From assembly GCF_036323735.1 (NCBI RefSeq), contig NW_026947409.1, positions 102,940-166,939 of the forward strand: 64,000 nt of DNA. Reading direction: 5' to 3'. Position numbers and translations under genes: made by a program. The notes under the pieces are model-generated. The model did no database searches. It was given only the letters and a program-made list of their open reading frames with translations, and was not told where the DNA came from. Positions 12,340-22,584 of the stretch are shown here, one piece after another. Within the stretch, counting starts at the first letter, position 1. Each line of letters starts with the position of its first letter. This stretch comes from Rattus norvegicus. Taxonomy: Eukaryota; Chordata; Mammalia; Rodentia; Muridae.

Positions 12340-12830
12340 TTTCTATATCTACATTTAAATGTTATTTCTTTTCCCAGTTTCCTCTCCATAAGAGACCTAA
12401 ATGTTTCCATTCCTTGACATTTAAACCACCCTTACTCTCCCTTGACATATCCTTGAACTGGGAGTCAAACCTAGGGAGGACCAAGGTCCTCTCCTTCCTT
12501 TGGTGTCCACCAATGCCATCCTCTGCTACATATGCAGTTGGAGCAATAGGTCTGTCCATGTACAGTCTTTGATTATCTGTATAGTACCAGAAAGTTCTTG
12601 TTAATTGTTCTGATGGGGTTGATAGCCTCTTCAGCTCTTGTAATCCTTTCTGAAAATTTATCAACAAGAGGTCCGTTTACAATTCTCTGGTTTGCCACTA
12701 GCATTCACTTCGGTAACTGACATGCTCTAGTTGTGTCTCTCAGGGAAGATCTATAAACTGTTACTGGCAGCATGCACTTCTTAGCTTTATTAATCTGAAT
12801 CGTATCTAGTTTTGGTGTCTGATCTATTTA
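12340..12830 (-). repeat. Old L1 3' UTR fragment, antisense (unit A/B boundary)
   Basis: On the plus strand this is the reverse complement of an L1 3' end: 'atttaaatgttatttctttt' is the diverged L1 terminus, followed by 3' UTR sequence through 'catatgcagttggagcaata' and 'gacatgctctagttgtgtct'. The same piece sits at 14690-15200 and, cut by the LTR element, at 10464-10586. The L1 was therefore part of the unit before it was duplicated. Confidence 0.7.
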
Positions 12831-12831
12831 T

Positions 12832-12875
<44 letters not shown>

Positions 12876-12975
12876 GCATATATTTATCTATCTATCTCTG
12901 CCTCTGTCTCTAGCTCTATCTCTTCTCTATCTTTATATATCTATATCTATTTATCTATATCTATTTTTATATATA
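12822..12975. repeat. (TCTA)n and related microsatellite
   Basis: A tetranucleotide run of about a dozen TCTA units, followed by degenerate TCTATC, CTCTGT and TATA blocks. It occupies the same position within unit B as the TA repeat in unit A. Confidence 0.95.
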
Positions 12976-13950
12976 TGTACATATATTTGATGGCTTATAC
13001 ATCTATGAAATTAGTTGAAATTTTAACATGGATTCTGAGGTCCTAGGTCAAGAATGGAGAATCCACAAATGCCAATACCAAATATACTCCCGCCTGTTCT
13101 TATGCGCCTATCGAAGTTGAGCTTTTACTGGGCCTCAAGGCATTCCTCTCCCTTCCCATCATCCTGTATCTTTTGTATGGCCTGAATAAAGAATCATGGT
13201 AAAGTATCTAAAAGCCTGAAGTCTCACCCTTGGAACACAGGAAGGTAGATATTCCAGAAATGATACCTAATGGGACTACAGAACCGCATGCTATAGTCCA
13301 TGCTGTCCTTTGATTTACTGATGTCTGGTAATTTTTGCATAAAATAAAAATTTGGGAGTTTATCACTTGAAGTAGGAACACAATATTTACACTATTACAT
13401 TCACTCTTTAGCTTGAGCAGCTTTGTTGCGAAAATCATTGCAAAAAACTAGAATTGCAAAACAGAATTTTTGAGTACATATTCAGGAATATCTATAATGT
13501 GCCCTATCAAGGAATGAACAATTAGAAAATGAAATACAAAATCCACTCAATTAAATATCTGTAGGGAAACAATGGCCTTTGGGAAACAGATAGAACTTAG
13601 GAAATTGAACTGTTTGTCACAGGAATGGAACTGGGAATAAAATTATAATCCAGAAGATTGTCCTACATCCCATGTTCCTAGATCTTTTCTACACATGCAA
13701 AACCCGTAATAACTTTCTCCATTCAGAGCATGTAACCACTAATAAAGCAAAGAGAACTGTCTAGCTTTAGAGTGATGTTCTACATAAATGTGTCCACTGT
13801 GTCAAAGGAGACACACCTGGAAAGGTCACCTTAGAATCTGGTCAATATAAAGAAAGCTCTTTAGCAGGTAGGCCATGGCAGTTCTCAGTGACATCATCAT
13901 TAGGCTGGCCCTGAAAAATCTCTTGTATACTGGAGATCCCTAGCTTCTCC

Positions 13951-13962
13951 TGTGATGTCACA
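13951..13962. promoter_or_regulatory. CRE-like motif in unit B
   Basis: TGTGATGTCACA, identical to the motifs in units A and C. Paired with TGACATCA at 13889. The regulatory role is a guess from motif conservation. Confidence 0.3.
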
Positions 13963-14689
13963 GTGTTTTCCAGACTGCAACTGCCTCTCAGACATTCATT
14001 CAGTACCTCTAGGATTTATTAATTGGCTTTTATTTCAGTGTAAACAGCTATTTGTGAGGAAGATCAAAGAAGATGTAGATATCAGAGATGGGGAGAAGGA
14101 AGTTGGCCTAGGAAGTTTTAGTTCAAAAAACGAAGAAATATGTGGTACATGGGAAAGCACAAGGAGTGCTGTGTAGGGGTTGTGAGGGTTCACTGAACAC
14201 ATAGCCTTGATATGAGCCTTCCCCATATGGGATTCAGGAGGTGGGAGCCTCTCGGTAGCATCTGGATTTCATTGCTTGTTATGGTTCCTGGAAGTCAGAG
14301 GTTGTTTATCATTAATTTCTTTATTCCAAAAGTCAGGTATTCGGAAGTTTACAGTTGTTTTTCTGAGAGTTAATGGCTTTCATTCTTTTTCCCCAGGAAA
14401 AATAGTCCTGAGGAAGGAGGGACAACAAGTATTGTATTGTCATGTCATCTCAAGGTAAACTCCTCCTTGATTTGGATTCCTATAGTGCACTTTGTTTCTG
14501 ACACAGATATCTGGGACAGAGATGTGCATCTAGTTCAGACATCATCATCTCAGTCTTTCCACTAGTATTTCTCTGATTACCATTCCCTGACAGTTACCCT
14601 TTAGATTTCTGTATCAATATGTGTGATTCATTGACAGTTTTCTTTTCTTTTAACTCTATCATTTCTTTAGGAATTTTTATTGCGTTTCT

Positions 14690-15200
14690 AATTGGATACT
14701 TCTATATTTACATTTCAAATGTAATTTCCTTTCTCAGTTTCCTGTCCATAAGAGCCCTAACCTGTCCCCCTCCCCTTTTTCAATAACCCCTCTTACTGCC
14801 TCTTGACAGTCCATTGAACTGGGAATCAAATCTAGGGAGGACCAAGGGCCTCTTTTTTCATTGGTGTCACGAAGGCCATCTTCTGCTACATTTGCAGTTG
14901 GAGACATTGGTCTGCCCATGAGCAGTCTTTGAATATTGATTTAGTACTAGAAAGGTTTCGTGTATTGGCATTGTCCTTGTGGGGATTAAAGCCCCATTCA
15001 GATCTTGTAATCCTTTCTCAACATTTACCAACAAGAAGTCCATTTTCAGTTCATGGGTTTGCCACTATCATTTACCTCTGTATTTCACATACTCTAGCAG
15101 TGTCTCTCAGGAAATGTCTATATCTGATTCCTGGCCGATTGCACTTCTTAGGTTCATCAATTTTATATCATTTTGGTGCCAGATGTGTGTGTGTATATAT
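14690..15200 (-). repeat. Old L1 3' UTR fragment, antisense (unit B/C boundary)
   Basis: Equivalent of 12340-12830: the L1 terminus ('acatttcaaatgtaattt' at about 14709) followed by 3' UTR. It ends in a short GT/AT microsatellite at 15187-15209. Confidence 0.7.
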
Positions 15201-16957
15201 ATATATATACTTTTGGTGGCTCCTACAGCTAGGTGGTTCGGTGGAATATTAACATAGAATCTGCCAAACTAGGTCAAGAATGTAGAATTCAGAAATGACA
15301 ATGTCAAATAGACTCCCTCCTGTATTATGAACATATTGAGTTTGAGGTTTGACTGATAAACATGTCATTCTTCTCCTTGCCTATCCTCCGGTATCTAAGG
15401 TTTCTACTTAAGGACGAATAATGATAAAACATCCAAAACCCTTAATTCTGGCCATGGGAACACAGGAAGATAGGTAGTGCAGAATTGATATCAAATGGGA
15501 CTAGAGAACCGAATTCTGTAGTCCATGTTGCCCTTTGCTTTTCTGATGCCTGGTAATTTTTACAAAAAAGAAGCTTTTAGGAGTTTATTAATTGAAGTGA
15601 GTACACAGTACTCACACTGTTATGCTCACTCTATAGCTGGGCACACTTTGTTGCCAAAATCACTTTGTTGCAGATAATGGAATAGGAAAAAAGAATTTTT
15701 CAGTACACATTCAGGAATATTTATGAAGTCCCCTGTCAAGGAAAGTACAATAAGAAAGTGATATACAATATTCATTTAATTAAAGGTCTGTAGGGAAAAT
15801 ACTGGCCTTTGTGATACATAGATAACCAAGAAAATTGAACTCTATATCTCAGGAATGAACCTGAGAAAAATAATATTATCTAGAAGAATCTTCTACACTA
15901 GATGTTCCAAAATCTTTTCTACCCATGCCAAGCCACTGACTACCTTTCTCCATCCCAAGTTTGTAACTGCTAATAAAGCAAGGAGAAGTCTCTAGCTTTA
16001 GAGAGATGGAGTACATAAAGGTTTCTACTGTGTCACATGAGACATACGTGGAATGGGCACCCTTGAATCTGGTCAATGTAAGGAAAGATGTTTAACAGGT
16101 AAGCCATGGCACATCACAATGACATAAACAGTAGGCCCTCCCTGAAACATCTATTGAAACCTGGAGAGGACTAGCTTCTTCTGTGATGTCACAAGTGTTG
16201 TCGTGACTGCAACTCCCTTCAGATATCCCTTCAGTACCTCTAGTGTTTACTAATTTAACTCTAATCGAGAGTAAACAGTCATTGTGGAGTGAGAAGGAAG
16301 AGGATGATGAGATCAGAGATGGGAAGAAGGAAGGTGGTCTTCTGTCTTGTTATAAAAAAAGGATGAAATACATGGTACTTCGGAAAGCTCAGTGAGTCCT
16401 TGTAGGAGTTGAGTTGGATCACTGAAGAGATAGACTTGTTCTGAGCCTTCTGCATATGGGAATCTAGAGCTGCGAGCCTCTCAGAAACATCTGGACTTCG
16501 CAGTTCTTATGGCTCCTGGAAGTCAGAGTTTTTATATCATTCATTTCTTTATTCCAAATGCCAAGAATTTGGAAGGTAACAGATGTTTTACTGAGAGCTC
16601 ATTGCATTTATTCTTTTTGTCAATTATAAAAAGGTCCTAAGTAAGAAATAAAAGGCAAGTATTGTGTCCTCTGCTCAGAGTAAACTTCTCCATGCTTTGG
16701 ATACCAATAGTGCAGTTTCTCTCTTACACTAATATCTTGGAGAGAGAAGTGCTTCTAGTTGAGACTTCATGATCTCAGACTTTCCACTAGTATTTCCACT
16801 GACTAACACTTTAGATTTCTGAGTCAATTGGTGAGATATACTTGCCGGATTCCTTTCTTTCATTTCTTCCATTTTTTCTTTATTTTTTTAGAAAAACTCT
16901 CAAAACTCATCCTGGCTGACAATGTAGATTAGACGCATCAGATGAAATGAATTGAAA
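15069..16957. repeat. Tandem unit C (third copy, cut by assembly gap)
   Basis: Third copy of the repeat, collinear with A and B to about 16860, then running into a block of N. Its last 90 or so bases before the gap (from 'agaaaaactctc') diverge from the L1 3' UTR expected at this point in units A and B. The unit, or the array, may therefore end differently here. Confidence 0.75.
16182..16193. promoter_or_regulatory. CRE-like motif in unit C
   Basis: TGTGATGTCACA, identical to units A and B. The upstream partner TGACATCA is lost in this copy (it reads 'tgacataa' at about 16121). Confidence 0.3.
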
Positions 16958-17179
16958 NNNNNNNNNNNNNNNNNNNNNNNNNNNNNNNNNNNNNNNNNNN
17001 NNNNNNNNNNNNNNNNNNNNNNNNNNNNNNNNNNNNNNNNNNNNNNNNNNNNNNNNNNNNNNNNNNNNNNNNNNNNNNNNNNNNNNNNNNNNNNNNNNNN
17101 NNNNNNNNNNNNNNNNNNNNNNNNNNNNNNNNNNNNNNNNNNNNNNNNNNNNNNNNNNNNNNNNNNNNNNNNNNNNNNN
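16958..17179. other. Assembly gap (222 N)
   Basis: Undetermined bases. The gap lies at the end of the tandem array, a typical place for an assembler to fail, so the copy number and right boundary of the array are uncertain. Confidence 0.99.
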
Positions 17180-18095
17180 ATAATGTGCGAAAGAAGAAAT
17201 CTGTGTCTCTCCAGGGACAAATTGTTGCTTTCAAACCAACAGTAAAGTGTCCATTCTATGAATGATACATTGATATATACACATTATAGAAGGATGTATA
17301 CAGAGTTTCTTAAGGTCCATGAATGAGGTATTCAGCAGTTGACCTGGATCAGAAATGAAGGTAATTTTTGCCAACTCTTCAAACTTGAGCTCCTTCACTA
17401 GGATCCCCATGATTGAAGAAAAGAACAAACTCAGACAACTTGTCTCAGATTTTTATGTAGTTAAGATTTCCTGGTCTTGGTCCTAGGAAGGAAGGACATC
17501 TTGCTTTCCAATTCTTGTTTATCCTATAATCCTCTCTGCTGCATTCATGCAAATAGATTACTGTGCATTTCTTTAATAGGTTACAATTGCTATTTTAATT
17601 ATGTTGCCAAGAACTATAGAAAAAAAGAAGGACTGTATCAAAGCATCATATGAAAATCCGACTAAGGTAATGTGGCCATTGGAAATTTGTAACTGACCTG
17701 AAACTCTTACTAGAGACAAAATGCCATAAAAGGTCTTCTCTCGATATCTGGTGTAGTAGTTGGTGTTCCCCAACAGACAGTAAAGGATGAATCTCTCTGT
17801 ACAGAGAAATCGGAGTAGTCACAATGATCACAGACTATGGAACACATAATTTAACAATGACTGACTATTTTTAAAGTCCTAGAATCCATTAGTTTATTAG
17901 TCCAAAAGGAAAGATGTCTTATCTGGTCATTGACATATGGATAAATATTCAGTATGCAGGTTCTAATGTCTATGAGGATTTGGTATCACTGTGAGTGCAA
18001 AAATGAAAAAGTAAAGGCTTCTTTCTTCCATGTTTTCTACGGGGATTCAAATAGAATGCATGGTTTAGAATACATTGGGTTTGCCATTCTCAAAC
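17180..18095. other. Unassigned; two small minus-strand open frames
   Basis: No known family recognised. On the minus strand, 17231-17428 encodes 65 residues starting MGILVKELKFEELAK-like at its second Met, and 17573-17773 encodes 66 residues with a fairly protein-like composition (Y, R, T, G rich with few runs). The two are in different frames with no shared motif I can name. They could be exon relics or chance. Confidence 0.25.
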
Positions 18096-18600
18096 AGACC
18101 AATATCTTCAACTAAACATTCTTTTCTTGGAAGCTGCACCCTGTCAGCATGGCTCACGTGTATGTGAACTGCAAGATCTAGTCTGGGAAGGCAGTCCTGT
18201 TCATCGATCCAACCTGCCCCTAATACTGAAATACCCAAGACTTCCTCAATCAACTCCTTTGCAAACATGGTCTTCTGGGATTTGAAGACATTACATCTAC
18301 TAACAACACCAATGAAATTCAAGATTACTTTCAACAGCTCCCTGGAGTGAGAATTGTTCCTTGGGTCCTTATATGTAGAGAAAGACTGCATAGGCAGACA
18401 CAGTGATCTAATCTACCTGCAACAGAATGAAGAGATGATGATGTGGCTGAAGCAGATTGGAGCTCTGCATTTATTAAAGGGATGGCAGTAAAAGCCCATG
18501 CTGACAGCAGACATTCAGACATGCTGAAGCCATGCTGAGACTTGATGTTTGTCACAGATGATGTCAGTATTTTCTTATGACTGGGATTTTCAACAAATTG
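18096..18600 (+). pseudogene. Glrx-ps: Glutaredoxin-1 processed pseudogene
   Basis: From the ATG at 18149 the plus strand reads as a decayed copy of glutaredoxin-1, a 107-residue cytosolic thiol-disulfide oxidoreductase that uses glutathione. In order: start and 'VNCKI', then a stop where the family has Gln or Ser (the parent starts a '-SGK-' segment here). The thiol active site follows as C-P-stop-Y-stop in place of C-P-Y-C, so the second catalytic region is destroyed. Next come 'NTQDFLNQL', 'HGLLGFEDITSTNNTNEIQDY' (positions 18259-18321), 'FQQLPGVRIVPWV', then a small insertion near 18382-18390 that shifts frame before 'RQTQ', and finally 'KQIGAL' near 18448-18468. No intron interrupts the coding sequence, which shows retroposition. 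Downstream sequence may be 3' UTR; an AATAAA lies at 19237. No tail or target repeats are clear. It cannot make the enzyme. Confidence 0.85.
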
Positions 18601-19899
18601 GCTTTCATTCTATTCCTCATTCCAAAAAATCTGTTGCTGTAGGCCTCAAACCATGGGGCAGGGAAACTTAAGAGACAACAGAGGATTGATAATCCAGTCT
18701 TCATTCACTGACTTGTCTCTACCTCAAAGTCCATGTTTCACAATCCAGTGCATTTAAATCTCCAGGGAATCAGTTACTGTTTCTCTACCATGCTGGTCTG
18801 CTGAAGTCATTTTACAGAAGTCCACTTCCAAGTAATTATTAAAGCAATGAATATTTTGAAGTTGTTTATGATCTACACACAGGCTTTTTACGCCCCAAGC
18901 ATGTACCATCCCACTTCTGCATTTGTAGCTCTCAGCCAGTGTTCTCGACCTATCCATCCAGCAACCCTTAGATTCCACACTTTGTATGAGGATAATATTT
19001 GAAAAAACAGAAGAATAGCTGTAACATAGTTGTTCTTCACTGAAGCCATATTAACACAGACGGCAGAGCATATGATGCATTCATCTCTGTTTGTAGTGTT
19101 TAATTCCCCGTAAAGTCCCAAACAATTGAGAGTTGATTCTGTCAGAGTACCAGCAAAGTCAAATAGGAAATGCAAAATTTCAGAATTCTCCTGCCAAAGA
19201 TGTTTGTGAAAGAAGTTGTTTGCAAAACACTGTCTTAATAAATTTATTCCATTCTCACTTTGATATTTTGCTTTGATGTCTTGAAGTGACGTTTAATTAT
19301 CACTGAAATGCAGGTCCCCTCTATAGTCTCCAGTAAGAAGAATTCATTCCTCAAAAGGATGTATCTGCAGATGCCTGAAAAAATAATAGAAAGAATATTT
19401 CTTGATAAAGATCTAGGTTAAAGTTGAAACATCCTACCACAAAGATACATATAAGAAGTTCATTTGACATTGACCTTATATTATGCAGAAATTCTTCACA
19501 TATTCCCTCTATCGTTGGGGTTTAATTAATCTCCAATGAATAGTTGACAATGAAGAGTAGCCTTTAGAATCATTTTACCCTTTTCAGTAATAGTTTTAAG
19601 CAAATGGAACACTAAAAGATCACAAAGAAGAAATGGTTATAATCAAAAGATACATGTGGGACAGTCTAACTCTCATGGTCAAGATGACTTTGCACATGCT
19701 CCTTATGGTCATGGATTGCTCTCATAATACTCTGCAGAAGGTTGTTCCTACTGCCTCACTTTAAGCTCCAGGAATTCCAAGCTACCAGAGCTGTTCAAGT
19801 TCCCTTACAATGCACTTGAAAGCCACATATGCTTAGGAACTTTTGATGTGCTTTAGCTGTATTGTCAGGTTTTTTTAAGCCTCTACCAAATAGCAAGCT
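18601..19899. other. Possible Glrx pseudogene 3' UTR, then unassigned
   Basis: The first several hundred bases may continue the glutaredoxin 3' UTR up to the AATAAA at 19237-19242; I cannot confirm this from memory of the parent mRNA. A 95-codon minus-strand open frame (18888-19175) runs opposite to the pseudogene and has no recognisable family. 19260-19899 shows nothing identifiable. Confidence 0.35.
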
Positions 19900-20240
19900 C
19901 TCCTTTTTACCCCCTTCTCAACACCTCTAAATCTGCCCTAACTCAATTTCTCAATTGACATTAGTCATAGCTCAGCACCCCAAATATGCACTCATCTTAC
20001 TGTGTTTTTAACATCCTGCCTGCTACACCAATGGCCACTCCATACCAGATCTCACATGACTGGTAACTCTTGCTCCACCCTAAATCCTTTCTCCACCCTT
20101 GTGTCTACTAGCCTGTTGGTAGAAATCCACACAACTGATTAGCCAAGAGCATCTTTATTGAACTATACAGAATCAATTTGGGAACAGGACCTTCAGTGTT
20201 CGCAGGATGATTCCCGATCTAAGAATCAAAACGATAGCAA
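19900..20240 (-). repeat. Possible LTR fragment, antisense
   Basis: A C/T-rich block ends with 'gagcatctttattgaac' (an antisense AATAAA at about 20152-20158) and a following 'gggaacaggacctt' region. This arrangement resembles the U3-R part of a rodent LTR in reverse. There is no paired LTR and no clear ends. The family is not identified. Confidence 0.25.
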
Positions 20241-21359
20241 ACAAGACTCAATCCATGTCTCTGGTTTTGGGAGGGAGATAGAGCACTTAGATTCAGAGTT
20301 GAAATTTAAATAATTATAATATATATGTAGTATTAATTATGCCAGGATAAAAGGATCCAAAAAGTGGAAATGGGCAACATTAAAGGCAAGAGAAAAATCC
20401 CTAGTACAGCAAACAATGTGGACCTGTTAGAAAGACTGGTCTCTTTCCAGCCATCTGAATTTGTACTTGAAATTCTTCTAACCACTCTTGATCTCTGCAT
20501 GTAGAAAAGAACAAAAAGAAAAAGAAAACAAAATAAAACAAAAAATCACCAAAATGAAACCAAAAGCAAAAGCAATAGCTAATCAACCCAATCCTAAAAG
20601 AAGAGGACTGAGTGAAGATTGCTTGAGGTCCTCATTTTTAACTACAACTACAAGTCACCAATAGCTTTCAATGCAAAAGTTTGTCATTATTTTATTTGAA
20701 ACTTCTCTGTGGGTCAAAGAAACAAGGTTTATAAGCTGCAACAACAGGAAAGAGAAAAAAATCATACTGTAGAGCTCAACACTGATATTACTATGGTGAC
20801 TGTGGGCAATGCAGAGAATATTGGTGTTTGACAATGGGTTTTGTGGTTTTCTATATGCTGGCAATATCTATGACTCTGAAATGAATTAGAGTCATCACCA
20901 AATCATCACTAAATGAACTGCTCCTTTCTTTGGAGCACAAGATCTGGCAAACTGTTGACTGACTATGATTTTTAACTTGGATCTAGCCTCTGTGGTAAAG
21001 CTAAGGCTTCTGATGGAAAATCCTCCACCAAAATACTGGACTATCAATTGTGCTGCCAGCCAAAAACCAAGTCCTGACTCTACCCTGCAATCCAGAAGAG
21101 GTTTCAAAGTGTCAAACATAACAATATTTTAATTGTGGCTTTGTCTTTTTTTCACTTTTTATTTTAAATAAAGTGTGATTTCTGGCATAATTCCTGCTAA
21201 TTTCTTCCTCACATAGAACTTCACTTTTGACCTCAAATTCCATTCATGAAGGGGTACTCTTATCTTTCGTTGGCTAAGTTTTCTATTTTGCTTTTATGGC
21301 TTGCTGTGATTGCTTATTGTGACTGTCTAAATGATGCATTATTGAGCAACTGACTCCAT
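20241..21359. other. Unassigned, no gene seen
   Basis: Only short open frames (under 75 codons) on the minus strand and no family signature. A-rich stretch at 20505-20560. Confidence 0.4.
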
Positions 21360-21665
21360 AAGAATGGCTTGCGGGCATCAGTATTTTGCATTTTCTTGAT
21401 GGTTAGTTTATGTAAGGTGACTTAGCCCACTGTGGATGGTAACAGCACTAGTAAGCTGAGGAGGTTACAGAGAAAAGGTAGCTGAGCAGATTAGTAAGCA
21501 GAGTTCCTCTTTATTTTCATGCTGCTGCCTTGTGTTCTTTTCTTGGATTCCATTGATTATGAACTGGAACTTGTGAGGTGAATTAAACCTTCAATTTCCC
21601 ACACTGGCATTTTTATGTTTACTATAACATAGTCATACTAACTGGAACATTTGGCACTTTCTTGA
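21360..21665 (+). repeat. Old rodent interspersed repeat (URR1-like)
   Basis: The order of landmarks fits a common old rodent repeat that I recall as URR1: 'cattttcttgatggttagtt', 'cccactgtggatggtaacag', 'aagctgag', 'agtaagcagagttcctctt', 'tgatt-atgaactggaact', 'gaattaaacctt' and 'aacatagtcatactaactgg'. It is heavily diverged and non-coding. The family name is from memory and should be treated as tentative. Confidence 0.45.
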
Positions 21666-22584
21666 GATCTGATCCGATAGTCCATCCTCCTGCTGGCATG
21701 TAACCTACCCTTTTAAATTAATAAATAAATCCAAGTCACTCCAAACTTTTGACATATTCACTCTGCCAACAAAATCACACTGTGTATGTAACTTACTTTT
21801 TTAATCTCATATTTTTCCTCCCACATTTTTTCTCTTTAAAATTATCTCCCTAAACATGTTAGCACTTTGTCGTTTTAAGTTATCTTATGTCCCATAGAAA
21901 TAGTATAGTCAAATTTTTGATTTTCATAAAAGTGGGTGATTTGTTGTAGTAAAATATTCTAATCAATATTTATTGCATTAACTTTATTAATTAATCAAAA
22001 ATTGACATTATTATACTATCTAGTTATCCTTAAAACTATAAAAGATTTGATTCATTCAAGGCTTTAAGGTCCTTCAGAACATCAGGTGGAACGTTCTTAT
22101 GTATAATCTGGATGTATCATGGTTACTTCATATGTCTTCTAACTCACAGTGTTCTTTCTAACAATGCGAATTTAGGGTATTTGATATATATTTTAAGAGT
22201 GTTTAAGTGGAATATTTCCCTGATGACTCGCCCATAGTTTGAAATTGGAAAACAAAAAGATAACGTGTTTTGAGTGTTCACTTTGAATTCTACTATTTCA
22301 TGAATGCATTTTCAGCTTTAAGAAACTTAATCTTTTAAAGAAAAATTGTCTCTATTCAGGATCACGTCTAGCTAATTCATAGTGGTCTTTGCATTTTAAA
22401 TACTTTCGTCCACAATATTTCGTTTTATATTTTCAGAGTATTGTGAGGGGAATTTCACCCATATTTCCTCACAGTATGGTTTGGATTGGCATAAAGGAGG
22501 CTAAGGAATGTTGTGTGTTCATATGATATTCTGCTATTATGACTGTATTTTTCAGTCTTAAGAGACTGACATATTTTTAGAGTT
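21666..22584. other. AT-rich unassigned sequence
   Basis: AT-rich with no open frame of note and no identifiable repeat. Confidence 0.4.

Larger units (their letters stand above)
10464..12701. repeat. Tandem unit A (first of three, about 2.2 kb)
   Basis: First copy of a head-to-tail repeat. Anchors recur in the same order in units B and C: 'gacatgctct' (10481, 12719; diverged at 15086), 'atggattctg', 'cccttggaacac', 'ataaaaatttgggagttta', 'cagtacctctag' (11629, 14001, 16232) and a terminal L1 3' UTR piece. Each unit carries a different AT or TCTA microsatellite at the same place. Copies differ by many substitutions and indels, so the duplication is not recent. No convincing open frame spans any copy. 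Confidence 0.8.
12702..15068. repeat. Tandem unit B (second of three, about 2.4 kb)
   Basis: Second copy of the repeat described for unit A, collinear over its length. It carries the CRE-like TGACATCA at 13889-13896 and TGTGATGTCACA at 13951-13962. A short open frame of 74 codons (13952-14176) is not conserved in units A or C, so coding is unlikely. Confidence 0.8.

Noticed and set aside
13952..14176. A 74-codon plus frame in tandem unit B
   Set aside because: Not conserved as an open frame in units A or C, which would be expected for a real multicopy gene.
16900..17245. Frames of about 100 codons crossing 16958-17179
   Set aside because: They consist of undetermined bases (N) and have no meaning.
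18888..19175. A 95-codon minus-strand frame opposite the Glrx pseudogene downstream region
   Set aside because: Its strand opposes the pseudogene, no family is recognisable, and only one Met-to-stop frame exists; treated as chance.
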